The position numbers were made by a program, and so were the translations under genes. DNA of 64,000 bases from an uncultured Kangiella sp. GTDB taxonomy: Bacteria; Pseudomonadota; Gammaproteobacteria; Enterobacterales; Kangiellaceae. The stretch's first letter is position 1. Each line of letters begins with the position of its first letter. The stretch is taken from NCBI GenBank assembly GCA_947503435.1, contig CANNDL010000004.1, positions 124,001 through 188,000 of the forward strand, written 5' to 3'. The notes beneath the pieces are model-generated. The model was not told the DNA's origin. It did not search any database and saw only the letters and a program-made list of their open reading frames with translations. Below, piece by piece: positions 43,732 to 52,953 of the stretch.

Positions 43732-44904
43732 ATGTCATTGTTCCGCAAAATCGCTGTGGCTTTAGCGGCTATGTCAGTATTAGTACTGATGGGCTGTTCA
43801 GAGCAACCGCTAAATATGCGCGAAGGTGTCACCGATATCAGTAAAGAAGTTTACGATTTACACATGATTGCCTTTTGGGTCTGTGTTGTTATTGGTGTGT
43901 TCACTTTTGGCGCTATGTTTTACTCAATGTGGGCGCACCGCAAGAGTAATAACCCGAATCCAGCTAAATTTTCTCACAGTACGATCGTTGAGTTAGTTTG
44001 GACGATTATTCCATTCATCATTCTGATTGCATTAGCGTGGCCTGCGGCTAAGCTATTGAACAGAATGGAAGTTGCCGAAGGTGATGATTTTGATATGGAA
44101 ATCATTGTCAAAGGTTGGCAGTGGAAGTGGGAATACAAATATTTAGATAACGACGATAACTTACGTAACGACGTAGGCTTCTTTTCTAATTTAGCGCAAA
44201 ATTCTCGAGAGTTAAGTATTGATTCTGAAAAGATGACTTTCAGCGCTGAAAAAATTACTGACCCTAACTTCTTATTAGAAGTAGATAACCCACTAGTTAT
44301 TCCGGTAAACAAGAAAGTTAAGTTCTTGGTTACCGCTGAAGACGTTATCCATTCTTTCTGGGTTCCTGATTTTTCTGTAAAGAAAGATGCAGTACCAGGC
44401 ATTATTAATGATGTTTGGACAATTGTGCCTGAAACTGGTGTGTATCGCGGCGTTTGTGCTGAGCTTTGTGGTAAAGACCACGGCTATATGCCAATCGTAG
44501 TAAAAGTTGTTGAGCAAGCTGAGTTTGATGAATGGTATGCAGCCAAAGTTGCTGCTGCTGAAGCTGGCCCAGACTTGAACGAACGCACTATGGGCCAATT
44601 AATGGCTGAAGGTGAATCGGCTTACCTGAAATACTGTTCAGCATGTCACATGCCTAACGGTGAAGGTACTGGTCCATTCCCATCATTAGTTGGCGCTGAG
44701 TCAATTAAAGGCGACATTAGCAAGCATGTTGATATCGTAATCAATGGTGTTCCAGGAACAGCGATGCAGGCATTTGGTGCTCAATTAACACCAGCTGAAA
44801 TTGCAGCAATCGTTACTTACGAGCGTAATGCTTGGGGCAATGACATGGGCGATAAAGTTCAGCCGCAAGAAGTTCATGACCAGCAAAATGGCGGGGGAGA
44901 ATAA
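43732..44904 (+). CDS. coxB: Cytochrome c oxidase subunit II with fused cytochrome c domain
   Basis: A 390-residue subunit (ATG at 43732, preceded by GGAGAG; the GTG at 43720 overlaps that site). The N-terminus is lipoprotein-like (VLVLMGC), then two helices (MIAFWVCVVIGVFTFGAMFY and LVWTIIPFIILIALAW). The CuA domain has HSFWVPDF and the ligand set CAELCGKDHGYM. A C-terminal cytochrome c domain holds CSACH and a likely axial methionine (AMQAFG), making it a caa3-like CoxB. It receives electrons from soluble cytochrome c. First gene of the cox operon, 2 bp before coxA. Confidence 0.97.
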   Translation: MSLFRKIAVALAAMSVLVLMGCSEQPLNMREGVTDISKEVYDLHMIAFWVCVVIGVFTFGAMFYSMWAHRKSNNPNPAKFSHSTIVELVWTIIPFIILIALAWPAAKLLNRMEVAEGDDFDMEIIVKGWQWKWEYKYLDNDDNLRNDVGFFSNLAQNSRELSIDSEKMTFSAEKITDPNFLLEVDNPLVIPVNKKVKFLVTAEDVIHSFWVPDFSVKKDAVPGIINDVWTIVPETGVYRGVCAELCGKDHGYMPIVVKVVEQAEFDEWYAAKVAAAEAGPDLNERTMGQLMAEGESAYLKYCSACHMPNGEGTGPFPSLVGAESIKGDISKHVDIVINGVPGTAMQAFGAQLTPAEIAAIVTYERNAWGNDMGDKVQPQEVHDQQNGGGE

Positions 44905-44906
44905 TC

Positions 44907-46466
44907 ATGGGTGATCATAAACCAACCGGCATGTCACGCTGGCTATTTACGACGAACCACAAAGACATCGGTACTATGTACCTTGTCTTCTCGTTCATCA
45001 TGTTCTTAATTGGTGGTGGCATGGCAATGGTAATTCGTGCCGAGCTATTCCAACCAGGTTTGCAATTCGTAGACCCAAATTTTTTCAACCAAATGACTAC
45101 GCTGCATGGTCTAATTATGGTATTTGGTGCCGTAATGCCTGCAACGGTTGGTCTTGCTAACTGGTTGATTCCAATGATGATTGGTGCGCCTGATATGGCA
45201 TTACCAAGAATGAACAACTGGAGCTTCTGGATCTTACCATTTGCTTTCTTCTTGTTATTATCATCATTGTTTATGGAAGGTGGTGCTCCAAACTTCGGTT
45301 GGACATTCTACGCTCCATTATCGACTACTTACGCTCCACCTAGCACAACCTTCTTTATCTTCGGTGTGCATATGATGGGTATTTCATCCATCATGGGTGC
45401 AATCAACGTAATCGTGACAGTATTCAATATGCGTGCTCCAGGCATGACATTAATGAAAATGCCATTATTCGTTTGGACTTGGTTAATTACTGCATTCTTG
45501 CTTGTTATGGTTATGCCAGTATTAGCAGGCGCGGTAACTATGATGTTAACAGACATCCACTTCGGTACTTCGTTCTTCGATGCCGCAGGTGGTGGTGACC
45601 CTGTATTGTTCCAGCACGTATTCTGGTTCTTTGGACACCCTGAAGTTTACATCATGATCTTGCCAGCATTCGGTATCGCTTCTGCGATTATCCCGACTTT
45701 CTCGCGTAAACCATTATTTGGTTATGCGTCGATGGTATATGCAACAGGCTCTATCGCATTCTTATCGTTCATCGTATGGGCTCACCATATGTTTACGGTG
45801 GGTATGCCGATTAAAGCTGAGTTGTTCTTCATGTTCGCGACTATGTTGATTGCCGTACCTACGGGTGTAAAAGTCTTCAACTGGATTGCGACTATGTGGA
45901 AAGGTTCGATTACTTATGAAACTCCAATGCTTTACGCTTTGGCATTCGTAATCTTATTCACTATCGGTGGATTCTCGGGTGTAATGCTAGCGATTACTCC
46001 AGTGGATTGGCAGTATCACGATACTTATTTCGTAGTTGCTCACTTCCACTATGTATTATTCCCAGGCGCGATCTTCGGTACTATGGCGGCAGTTTACTAC
46101 TGGTTACCAAAGTGGACTGGTCGTATGTATGACGAGAAGTTGGCTAAAATTCACTTCTGGTTATCGATTGTATTTGTAAACCTAACTTTCTTCCCAATGC
46201 ACTTCTCAGGTCTTGCGGGCATGCAGCGTCGTGTTCCTGATTATGCAATTATGTATTCAGACTTCAACATGATGTCGAGTATCGGTGCGTTTGGTTTAGG
46301 CTTGATGCAGTTGTTATTTGCTTGGATCTTAATCAAGGTATGTATCTTGAAGAAAGGCGAAAAAGCTACTGATCAAGTATGGGAAGGCGCTGAAGGACTT
46401 GAGTTTACTCATTTGCCATCGCCAGCTCCTTACCACTCTTTCTCTACTCCACCAAAAGTAGACTAA
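44907..46466 (+). CDS. coxA: Cytochrome c oxidase subunit I
   Basis: The 519-residue catalytic subunit with about 12 helices, carrying heme a, heme a3 and CuB. Ligand motifs are TTLHGLIMVF (heme a), FWFFGHPEVYIMILPAFG (CuB histidine, cross-linked tyrosine and the D-channel glutamate, an A1-type signature), WAHHMFTVG (two CuB histidines) and VVAHFHYVLFPGAIFG (heme ligands). The K-channel sequence is visible as YATGSIAFLSFIVW. Intact and of normal length. It follows coxB by 2 bp. Confidence 0.98.
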   Translation: MGDHKPTGMSRWLFTTNHKDIGTMYLVFSFIMFLIGGGMAMVIRAELFQPGLQFVDPNFFNQMTTLHGLIMVFGAVMPATVGLANWLIPMMIGAPDMALPRMNNWSFWILPFAFFLLLSSLFMEGGAPNFGWTFYAPLSTTYAPPSTTFFIFGVHMMGISSIMGAINVIVTVFNMRAPGMTLMKMPLFVWTWLITAFLLVMVMPVLAGAVTMMLTDIHFGTSFFDAAGGGDPVLFQHVFWFFGHPEVYIMILPAFGIASAIIPTFSRKPLFGYASMVYATGSIAFLSFIVWAHHMFTVGMPIKAELFFMFATMLIAVPTGVKVFNWIATMWKGSITYETPMLYALAFVILFTIGGFSGVMLAITPVDWQYHDTYFVVAHFHYVLFPGAIFGTMAAVYYWLPKWTGRMYDEKLAKIHFWLSIVFVNLTFFPMHFSGLAGMQRRVPDYAIMYSDFNMMSSIGAFGLGLMQLLFAWILIKVCILKKGEKATDQVWEGAEGLEFTHLPSPAPYHSFSTPPKVD

Positions 46467-46502
46467 GAGCCATTAGGTTTAATTGGAAATTAGGAATTAA
46501 AA

Positions 46503-47090
46503 ATGAGCCAAGAGTCAGTTTCAAAAGAAACGAAGCAAGAAAATAAAATCATGACTAAGAAGTTAGTCACGGTAGCATTTATCATGCTGGCTTTTGGCTT
46601 TGCCTTAGTTCCTTTATACGACGTATTTTGTGAAATTACTGGCTGGAATCCTAATAGAACGACTGGCTTAGCGGTGTATCAAGAGCAAGAAGCTGATACC
46701 AGCCGTGAAGTGAAGTTGCGTTTTGTAACGGTCACCAAGAATGACATGCCTTGGGATTTTAGACCCTTGCAATCAACTATCACGGTTCATCCAGGCCAAG
46801 AATACGAAGTGGCTTTCCGAGTTAAAAATCGAGCAAAAACAAATATTGTTGGGCGCGCTATTCCAAGCTTTTCACCAACCTTAGCCAGTCAATATGTGAA
46901 TAAGACAGAATGTTTCTGTTTTAATCAACAGACTTTACTAGCGGGTGAAACAGAAGATATGCCGATGCGTTTCTTTATCGACAAAGACTTACCTAAGCAG
47001 TATAAATCAATTACATTGGTTTATACTTTGCATAATGTAACTGAAGAAACGGCGAGCCTAAACGTAGAAAACACAGTTGCAGCGAACTGA
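46503..47090 (+). CDS. ctaG: Cytochrome c oxidase assembly protein CtaG (Cox11)
   Basis: CtaG delivers copper to the CuB site of subunit I. The 195-residue protein has one N-terminal helix (LVTVAFIMLAFGFALVPLYD), the signature VPLYDVFCEITGWNPNRT, and the copper-binding CFCF pair in NKTECFCFNQQTLLAGE. MPMRFFID completes the family pattern. It lies between coxA and coxC, the standard proteobacterial order. Confidence 0.97.
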   Translation: MSQESVSKETKQENKIMTKKLVTVAFIMLAFGFALVPLYDVFCEITGWNPNRTTGLAVYQEQEADTSREVKLRFVTVTKNDMPWDFRPLQSTITVHPGQEYEVAFRVKNRAKTNIVGRAIPSFSPTLASQYVNKTECFCFNQQTLLAGETEDMPMRFFIDKDLPKQYKSITLVYTLHNVTEETASLNVENTVAAN

Positions 47091-47113
47091 TCGCTGTCAA
47101 TGGAGAAAATACA

Positions 47114-48049
47114 ATGAGTGAACAAACAAACAATAGTGAATACGAAAACTATTATGTTCCGGAGAAGAGTAAACTACCTTTTGTCGGATCAATTGGTTTA
47201 TTCTTTACAGCAGTAGGTGCGGGAAGTAGCATCAATGGAGCTGCTTTTTGGGGCTTGCCAGGATACTTATGGTTAATTGCTGGTATCGCAATATTAATTG
47301 GCATGTTATCTACTTGGTGGCGTGCAACTATTAAAGAATCAATGAGCGGTTTATATAGCGCTCAGATGAGCCGCTCTTTCCGTCAAGGTATGATGTGGTT
47401 TATTACCTCGGAAGTGATGTTCTTCTTCGCCTTCTTTGGTGCTCTATTCTATATCCGTGCGTATGTACTACCTTTATTAGGTGGTGACTTTAACGGTGCA
47501 TCAACTCATAACCAATTATTCCCTGAATATTCACCAACATGGCCAATGACTGAAACGCCAAGTGCAGACTTTGCGCCAAATGTTGGTTTCGGTGAAAAGG
47601 CGGCTAATCCAGGTTCTTGGAATATTATTGGTGCTTGGGGCTTGCCAGCAATTAATACGGCGATTCTATTAACGTCTTCATGGACGCTTACCATTGCTCA
47701 CCACGCATTGCTTGAGAAAAATCGTCAGAGCTTGATCTTATTTACGTGGATCACTGCTGTATTGGGCGCTATCTTCTTAGTATTACAGGCTGTTGAGTAT
47801 TATGAAGCTTATACGCATTATGGCTTAACCATGCAAAGTGGTATTTATGGTTCAACCTTCTTTATGCTGACGGGTTTCCACGGCATGCACGTATTGATTG
47901 GTACTATCTTCTTGATTGTATTGTCTATACGTTGCTCAAAAGGCCATTTTACTCCTAAGGATCACTTCGCTTATGAAGCAGGTGCTTGGTACTGGCACTT
48001 TGTTGATGTTGTTTGGGTATTCTTATTCATCTTTGTTTATATGATGTAA
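47114..48049 (+). CDS. coxC: Cytochrome c oxidase subunit III
   Basis: A 311-residue subunit with seven helices. Motifs are GMMWFITSEVMFFFAFFGAL, LLTSSWTLTIAHHALL, TGFHGMHVLIGTIFLIVLSI and the C-terminal AGAWYWHFVDVVWVFLFIFV (given in part as WYWHFVDVVW). The insert of about 45 residues between helices III and IV (NQLFPEYSPTWPMTETPS) is larger than in mitochondrial forms but common in these bacteria. A terminator follows, so the structural-gene operon ends here. Confidence 0.97.
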   Translation: MSEQTNNSEYENYYVPEKSKLPFVGSIGLFFTAVGAGSSINGAAFWGLPGYLWLIAGIAILIGMLSTWWRATIKESMSGLYSAQMSRSFRQGMMWFITSEVMFFFAFFGALFYIRAYVLPLLGGDFNGASTHNQLFPEYSPTWPMTETPSADFAPNVGFGEKAANPGSWNIIGAWGLPAINTAILLTSSWTLTIAHHALLEKNRQSLILFTWITAVLGAIFLVLQAVEYYEAYTHYGLTMQSGIYGSTFFMLTGFHGMHVLIGTIFLIVLSIRCSKGHFTPKDHFAYEAGAWYWHFVDVVWVFLFIFVYMM

Positions 48050-48072
48050 TGTGAATCCAAATCACAATTTAG

Positions 48073-48101
48073 AAAAACCGCCTGTTAGGCGGTTTTTTTT
48101 T
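48073..48101 (+). terminator. Rho-independent terminator of the coxB-coxA-ctaG-coxC operon
   Basis: AAAAACCGCC, loop TGTTA, GGCGGTTTTTTTTT. Strong GC stem and nine T residues, 24 bp after the coxC stop. Confidence 0.94.
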
Positions 48102-48146
48102 ACCATCAATAAGGGGTATAGTTAACCAAGAAGAATAAAGGACGCT

Positions 48147-49736
48147 ATGAAAAGCTATTTAAAAGGATCTATTGTTTTTGGGATGAAGTTATTAGCTCTA
48201 TGGTTTGCCATAAGCAGTGGCTTGTATGCTCAAGAATTGAAAACATACCTCGTCAAAGAAATCCAAATCGATATTAATCCAATATTTGATTTAAAAGAAA
48301 ATGATGGCTGGTTGTATAGTACTGCCAATAATCTGCATATCGATACCAAGCCCTATATTATTGAGCGCTTGTTACCCTTCAAACAAGGTGACTCTATTAC
48401 CCGTGAAGATATTGAGGAGGCAGAACGGCTTTTAAGACGGCATCGCTATTTACGTGAAGCAAAGATCGAATTACTCGAAAAAGCAGAGGGCGTTGTTGTG
48501 AAAGTGGCAACATGGGAAAACTGGACGCTTTTCCCTACGGTAGACCTGAATCGTCAAGGTGGCGAGACGGAGCTAAGTTATGGCGTTAAAGACGATAATT
48601 TATTCGGTTTAGGGATCGCCGCCAACATTGCTTACTTTTCAGAGGCCGATCGTTCGGGTCACATTTTAAGTCTAAATTCAGATGCAATTAGTGACCGTCA
48701 TCTTAGAGCCGGGTTAATCTTGGCGGATAATTCTGATGGTGAGCAAATTCAAATTAAACTGAATAAACCTTTCTACCGACTTGATGATCGCCATAGTACG
48801 GGAATAATCTTAGATAGCCATAAACAAGAAATCTCGATAGATTCCAACGAGCTACTGGTGAATCGTTTCGTCAGTGACCGTAAGCATACTGAATTATTTT
48901 TTGGTTATTCAACCGGCAAAACCGCTAAGGGGATTTTTAGATGGATTGGTGGTGTTACCTTTGAAGAGTATGATTTTGAGCTCTTACCGATAAGTTTGGT
49001 TTTGCCAGAAAATAGAGCACTGGCTTACCCTTGGATTGCTTTTCATTACCAACAAGATACGTTCACAGAAACTAAGAATTTATACCTTCTTGAGAAAACA
49101 GAAGATATTCAGTTGGGGTGGAGTCATTATCTTAAACTTGGGTATAACCTAGAATCACAGTACCGCCCTGACGCCTTGATATGGCAATTGCATACAGGTT
49201 ATTTTGGTATTTGGAATCACCAGCACTGGTATCGCTATGCACTTACAGGAAATGGGGTGCACTCTGATGACGATACTTCTAACAGCTACTATAGCCTGTT
49301 CTATGAGCATTTTTATCGAGTCAATGATGCTAGAACTTGGTATATGAGAGGTAAATATTCTGCAGCCGATAACCCATATGTTGATCGCCCTTTATCTTTA
49401 GGCGGTGAAACGGGCTTAAGAGGCTATCCATTAGAATATCAGCATGGTAATCGACAGTGGCTTTTAACGTTAGAAAAGCGTTTTTACCCTAAAATAAATT
49501 TTTATCAATTATTAGATGTGGCGTTTGTTGGTTATATTGATGCTGGGCGTAACTACGGTGAGACACCTTATAGTAACCAAGAAGATACAGTGCTTGCGAG
49601 CATTGGCTTAGGTGTTCGTTTTTTCTTAACACGTTCAAGCGGTACTAATGTCATTAATCTTAATTTTTCTCAGCCCATCAACTCAGATTACGTAAAAGAC
49701 TTCGACGTTAGTGTCATAGTTAAGACAAGTTTTTAA
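48147..49736 (+). CDS. BamA/Omp85-like outer-membrane protein with short POTRA region
   Basis: A 529-residue exported protein. A signal peptide (LLALWFAISSGLYA) precedes a POTRA-like region (about 30-115: TYLVKEIQIDINPIFDL, FKQGDSITREDIEEAERLLR, LREAKIELLEKAEGVVVKV). Beyond that is a beta-barrel with the Omp85 hallmarks LSLGGETGLRGYPLEY (the RGY loop) and VAFVGYIDAGRNYG. The C-terminus ends SVIVKTSF, with the terminal phenylalanine of outer-membrane barrels. It is too short to be BamA itself (five POTRAs) and its substrate is unknown. It sits alone after the cox terminator. Confidence 0.84.
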   Translation: MKSYLKGSIVFGMKLLALWFAISSGLYAQELKTYLVKEIQIDINPIFDLKENDGWLYSTANNLHIDTKPYIIERLLPFKQGDSITREDIEEAERLLRRHRYLREAKIELLEKAEGVVVKVATWENWTLFPTVDLNRQGGETELSYGVKDDNLFGLGIAANIAYFSEADRSGHILSLNSDAISDRHLRAGLILADNSDGEQIQIKLNKPFYRLDDRHSTGIILDSHKQEISIDSNELLVNRFVSDRKHTELFFGYSTGKTAKGIFRWIGGVTFEEYDFELLPISLVLPENRALAYPWIAFHYQQDTFTETKNLYLLEKTEDIQLGWSHYLKLGYNLESQYRPDALIWQLHTGYFGIWNHQHWYRYALTGNGVHSDDDTSNSYYSLFYEHFYRVNDARTWYMRGKYSAADNPYVDRPLSLGGETGLRGYPLEYQHGNRQWLLTLEKRFYPKINFYQLLDVAFVGYIDAGRNYGETPYSNQEDTVLASIGLGVRFFLTRSSGTNVINLNFSQPINSDYVKDFDVSVIVKTSF

Positions 49737-49953
49737 ATTTGATCTATAAAAATGTATGTGTGGCGTTTACAAATGATCACATTCAGCCCTGATTTACCCC
49801 CAATCTTCAGTTTCCTGACAAGATTGACATAGATGGTTACATCTACTGACCCTCACTTTTAAATAATTAGTATCTAATAGTTATGTAAAGCAGATTTGTT
49901 GAGTTTTACTAAGGTTTTGGGTTAATTATTTAGAGTACGCAAAGGAGTCAGGC

Positions 49954-50115
49954 ATGGCCGCTATTGATAAAGATTCTAAAGCGAGATTGGAGAGATTTGT
50001 GAACCATCAAGAAAGAGATGATTTTGACGGCGAAGACTTGTTTTTAGACTTATGCCGAGTGTTAATATTTATGTTGGCAGTATTTGCAATACTATATGGC
50101 GTTTGGTTTAACTAG
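49954..50115 (+). CDS. Small membrane protein, 53 residues
   Basis: A short gene with a very good ribosome site (AAAGGAG, 6-7 bases before the ATG). The protein starts MAAIDKDSKARLERFVNHQE, is charged and acidic in the middle (DDFDGEDLF), and ends with one membrane helix (VLIFMLAVFAILYGVWF) and a terminal asparagine. The topology looks like a tail-anchored protein with a cytoplasmic head. Its last bases overlap the 3' end of the convergent glycosyltransferase gene by 4 bp. I know no family for it; the ribosome site and residue pattern support a real gene. Confidence 0.68.
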   Translation: MAAIDKDSKARLERFVNHQERDDFDGEDLFLDLCRVLIFMLAVFAILYGVWFN

Positions 50116-51161
50116 GACTGAGTGGTAAGAGCCTGATCAATTAAGGCTTTTACCGACTCAGTACTAATAGCTTGCATTAGGTCTGCGCCTTTTAATCGTA
50201 GGCCCCAATCAAGATCGCTAGCTGTAAGATTAAATGTAATTTCAGCTTTAGGAGTATAAGCATCAGCAACATAGTTTTGATACAAGTAAGGTCCAGTCCT
50301 TTTCGGGTTGCTGTGAGCATATAATCCTATAACAGGGGTTAATTGGGTTACGGCCATATGAGCAGGTCCTGAGTCCGGCGCTATAACTAACTGGGCATTT
50401 TTTAAAGTTAACAACAACTGCTGTAAATTTGTCTGCCCCACTAAATTAAGAACTTCTTCTGCACAATTTCTGATAATGTAATTTGCTAGTTTTTTTTCTC
50501 TTTCACTAGGACTGCCAGTAAATACAACCGCTAACCCTTGCTGCTGACAATAGTCCGCTATCTGAGCATAACGAGTTATCAGCCAATCACGTTCCGCTTT
50601 ACTTGCGGCAGGAGAGATAACCACATAAGGCGACTGTGGCAAAGTATCATGTGCCCATTCCTGAGTAGCTGAAGTTATTGGGAAGTCCCAACTTGGATCT
50701 GAATCTGGCACCCCAATAGTTCGCGCAAAATCTCTGAAGCCATCGAGCACATGAAACCCTTTTTCCACTTGAATGTGTTTATTGACGAACAAAGAATGTA
50801 GTTCTTTAGAGCGCTTTTTACTAAAACCCAACTTTACTTTTGCTGGGATGAAAAAAGCCGCTAAATTAGCTCGAAAAGCTAATTGCATTTGTAATAAAAC
50901 GTCAAACTGTTTTCCACGCATGGACCTACGCAGTTCTTGATAGGCTTTCAATCCTTGAGCTTTATCAAAGATAATGAAACTTATACCTTTGAGCTCTTTC
51001 AGGAGCTGATACTCAATTTTACCAATAATCCAGGTGATACTTGCATCAGGATATTGCCTTTGAATGGCTTGTACCGTTGATACTGCATGGCATACATCGC
51101 CTATCGCGGATAGACGCATTATGCAAATAGAGGCTTTGCTAGGAAGGCTAATTGAATTCAT
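50112..51161 (-). CDS. Glycosyltransferase family 9 (LPS heptosyltransferase-like)
   Basis: A 349-residue cytoplasmic glycosyltransferase of the ADP-heptose:LPS type. GT9 markers are ICIMRLSAIGDVCHAVSTVQ, LQMQLAFRANLAAFFI, YVVISPAASKAERDW and the donor-site segment LVIAPDSGPAHMAVTQLTPV with GLYAHSNPKRTGPY. The first 14 residues may be dispensable, since the fold starts at MRLSAIGD. Divergence from a Kdo kinase gene 77 bp away ties it to LPS core assembly. Whether it is heptosyltransferase I or another core enzyme is open. Confidence 0.9.
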   Translation of the reverse strand: MNSISLPSKASICIMRLSAIGDVCHAVSTVQAIQRQYPDASITWIIGKIEYQLLKELKGISFIIFDKAQGLKAYQELRRSMRGKQFDVLLQMQLAFRANLAAFFIPAKVKLGFSKKRSKELHSLFVNKHIQVEKGFHVLDGFRDFARTIGVPDSDPSWDFPITSATQEWAHDTLPQSPYVVISPAASKAERDWLITRYAQIADYCQQQGLAVVFTGSPSEREKKLANYIIRNCAEEVLNLVGQTNLQQLLLTLKNAQLVIAPDSGPAHMAVTQLTPVIGLYAHSNPKRTGPYLYQNYVADAYTPKAEITFNLTASDLDWGLRLKGADLMQAISTESVKALIDQALTTQS

Positions 51162-51174
51162 GAGTGATGCTTAT

Positions 51175-51204
51175 TTGAGTAATGTCTGAATTTTAAGGTA
51201 TAGT
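51175..51204 (+). promoter_or_regulatory. Promoter of the Kdo kinase gene
   Basis: TTGAGT (51175-51180), an 18-base spacer, TATAGT (51199-51204). It sits between divergent LPS genes. Transcription would start near 51211, which excludes a GTG start at 51203 and favours the ATG at 51239. Confidence 0.55.
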
Positions 51205-51238
51205 GAGGCATAAACCAAATTCAAATCATTCATCCATA

Positions 51239-51955
51239 ATGCAATTGGTCGAACTGAGTGAAAAACAGTGGTTAATTACGGATAGCAAGTATCAAAAAGT
51301 AGTTTCCAAGGAATGGTTTGATATTACTCACTGGCAACAGCAAAATGCAATTTCGGGTCAATCCATTGGCCGGGCTATTACTTATTTTTTTAAGCATGAA
51401 AAGAAAGCTTATGTACTTAGGGAGTACCATCGTGGTGGTCTAGTTGGCAAGCTGATAAAAAAAAGCTATTTATTTAAAGATTTAAAATCTACCCGTCCAT
51501 ATCAAGAGCTAAAAGTCTTAAAAAAATTACGAAAACAGGGATTGCCAGTGCCGAAGCCTGTGGCAGCGTTGGTACAAGTTCAAGGCGCCAGTTATCAAGC
51601 TCAAATAATTATTCGATTAATTAAGAAAGCTGAAGATCTTTATCACTTTTTGCAAAAGCAACCACTTTCTGAGCATCAATGGCAACAAGTGGGCTCAATG
51701 TTGAGACAATTTCATCAACAGGGTCTTCATCATTCTGATTTAAATATTCACAATATTATGCTGAACAAAAAAGGTAAGTTTTGGTTAATTGACTTTGATA
51801 AAGCGCGATTTGTCCGGCCTATGGATTCAGTGCTGAATAGTAATTTAGAACGACTCTTGCGCTCTTTGCGCAAGGAAAGCAATAAGTCAGAGAGCTTCCA
51901 TTGGCAGGAAAAAAACTGGGCTCATCTCCTGCAAGGCTACGCAGCCGAAAGTTAA
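51239..51955 (+). CDS. kdkA: 3-deoxy-D-manno-octulosonate (Kdo) kinase
   Basis: A 238-residue protein kinase-like enzyme that phosphorylates Kdo in the LPS inner core. I place the start at the ATG (MQLVELSEKQWLITD), because the alternative GTG at 51203 lies inside a likely -10 box. Motifs are YVLREYHRGGLVGKLIKKSY (KdkA hallmark), the catalytic loop LHHSDLNIHNIML and the metal-binding LIDFDKARF. These match the KdkA/RfaP kinase fold. Its divergent partner is a heptosyltransferase-like gene. Length is normal. Confidence 0.92.
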   Translation: MQLVELSEKQWLITDSKYQKVVSKEWFDITHWQQQNAISGQSIGRAITYFFKHEKKAYVLREYHRGGLVGKLIKKSYLFKDLKSTRPYQELKVLKKLRKQGLPVPKPVAALVQVQGASYQAQIIIRLIKKAEDLYHFLQKQPLSEHQWQQVGSMLRQFHQQGLHHSDLNIHNIMLNKKGKFWLIDFDKARFVRPMDSVLNSNLERLLRSLRKESNKSESFHWQEKNWAHLLQGYAAES

Positions 51956-52026
51956 TCGACAATCTTTGTAACACTCCTTGCTATTCCTTGACGGTTATTC
52001 TTGTATTTATACATTATGCTAATTGA

Positions 52027-52953
52027 ATGAAAGCTATATACAGTTATTTATTGCTCTTCGCTTTTAGTATGGTGATGCCGACTGCTTTTGCCAGTATTAA
52101 TCAAGTAAAGGTTGGAGAAAGTGAGATAAGCTTGGAGTATCAAGGGCAATTCTCACTGGAACAAAAGCAAATGCTGAGTCAATGGGTTGAAGAAATGGCA
52201 TCTGCAGTGGCAAGTATTTATGGAGAGTACCCACTAGAACGCTCTCGTATAAAATTGATCCGCAGCTATTCTTGGCGAGAACCGGTGCCTTGGGGTGAGG
52301 TGGAGCGCTGGCGCGGAAGTCGCGTGGTATTGCATGTTAACCCGAATTTTTCCTATCAAAGAATACGTTCTGATTGGACTGCTGCTCACGAGCTTAGTCA
52401 TTTGCTATTGCCCTATGTTGGGAGCAAGAATAGTTGGTTTTCTGAAGGGCTGGCCAGTTATTATCAAAATATATCTCGCGGGAAGGTCGGGCTGTTAAGC
52501 CCCCAAGAAACCTTTCAGAAATTATTTCATGGCTTTCGAAGAGGCGAGCGTAATGCTCAAAGGCGGCCCATTCGTCTTTCGGAAGCCTCTAGCCAAGGCG
52601 GAAATAATATGAGGGTCTATTGGTCTGGAGCAGCTTATTTCTTTAGTGTAGATTTAAAGTTGAGGCAAAGCTCTAAAGGGAAGCAGAGTTTAAGTAGTGT
52701 CCTGAAAGAATATAAAAATTGCTGTTTACCAAATCATCGGGTAACCCAATTATGGCGAGTAATCGATAGGCTTGATGATTTATCTGGTACTAATGTGTTT
52801 AGTGAAGAATACGATAAAATCATTCAAAGTAAGCAATTCCCTAATTACCGCGAGATCTTTGCTGAACTAGGAGTATCCACTGGCTGGGGTGGAGTTTCCT
52901 TTGAATCTAATAAAGCAAAAGAGAAGTTACGAAATCAGTTCTTACAACTTTAA
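52027..52953 (+). CDS. Secreted gluzincin-type metallopeptidase-like protein
   Basis: A 308-residue exported protein with a signal peptide (LLLFAFSMVMPTAFA). It has a zinc-site pattern HELSH (HExxH) in WTAAHELSHLLLPYVG, and 20-odd residues later the third-ligand pattern WFSEGLASYYQ. This is the arrangement of M1/M61-type gluzincins. The C-terminus is unlike full M61 proteases, so the protein is compact and possibly a distant member. A TTGACG at 51988 is a possible -35. The stop overlaps the convergent DUF3667 gene by 4 bp. Confidence 0.8.
   Translation: MKAIYSYLLLFAFSMVMPTAFASINQVKVGESEISLEYQGQFSLEQKQMLSQWVEEMASAVASIYGEYPLERSRIKLIRSYSWREPVPWGEVERWRGSRVVLHVNPNFSYQRIRSDWTAAHELSHLLLPYVGSKNSWFSEGLASYYQNISRGKVGLLSPQETFQKLFHGFRRGERNAQRRPIRLSEASSQGGNNMRVYWSGAAYFFSVDLKLRQSSKGKQSLSSVLKEYKNCCLPNHRVTQLWRVIDRLDDLSGTNVFSEEYDKIIQSKQFPNYREIFAELGVSTGWGGVSFESNKAKEKLRNQFLQL

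Noticed and set aside
51203-51238. GTG start for kdkA at 51203
   Set aside because: The GTG lies within the TATAGT box of a good promoter, and the KdkA fold begins near the ATG at 51239.
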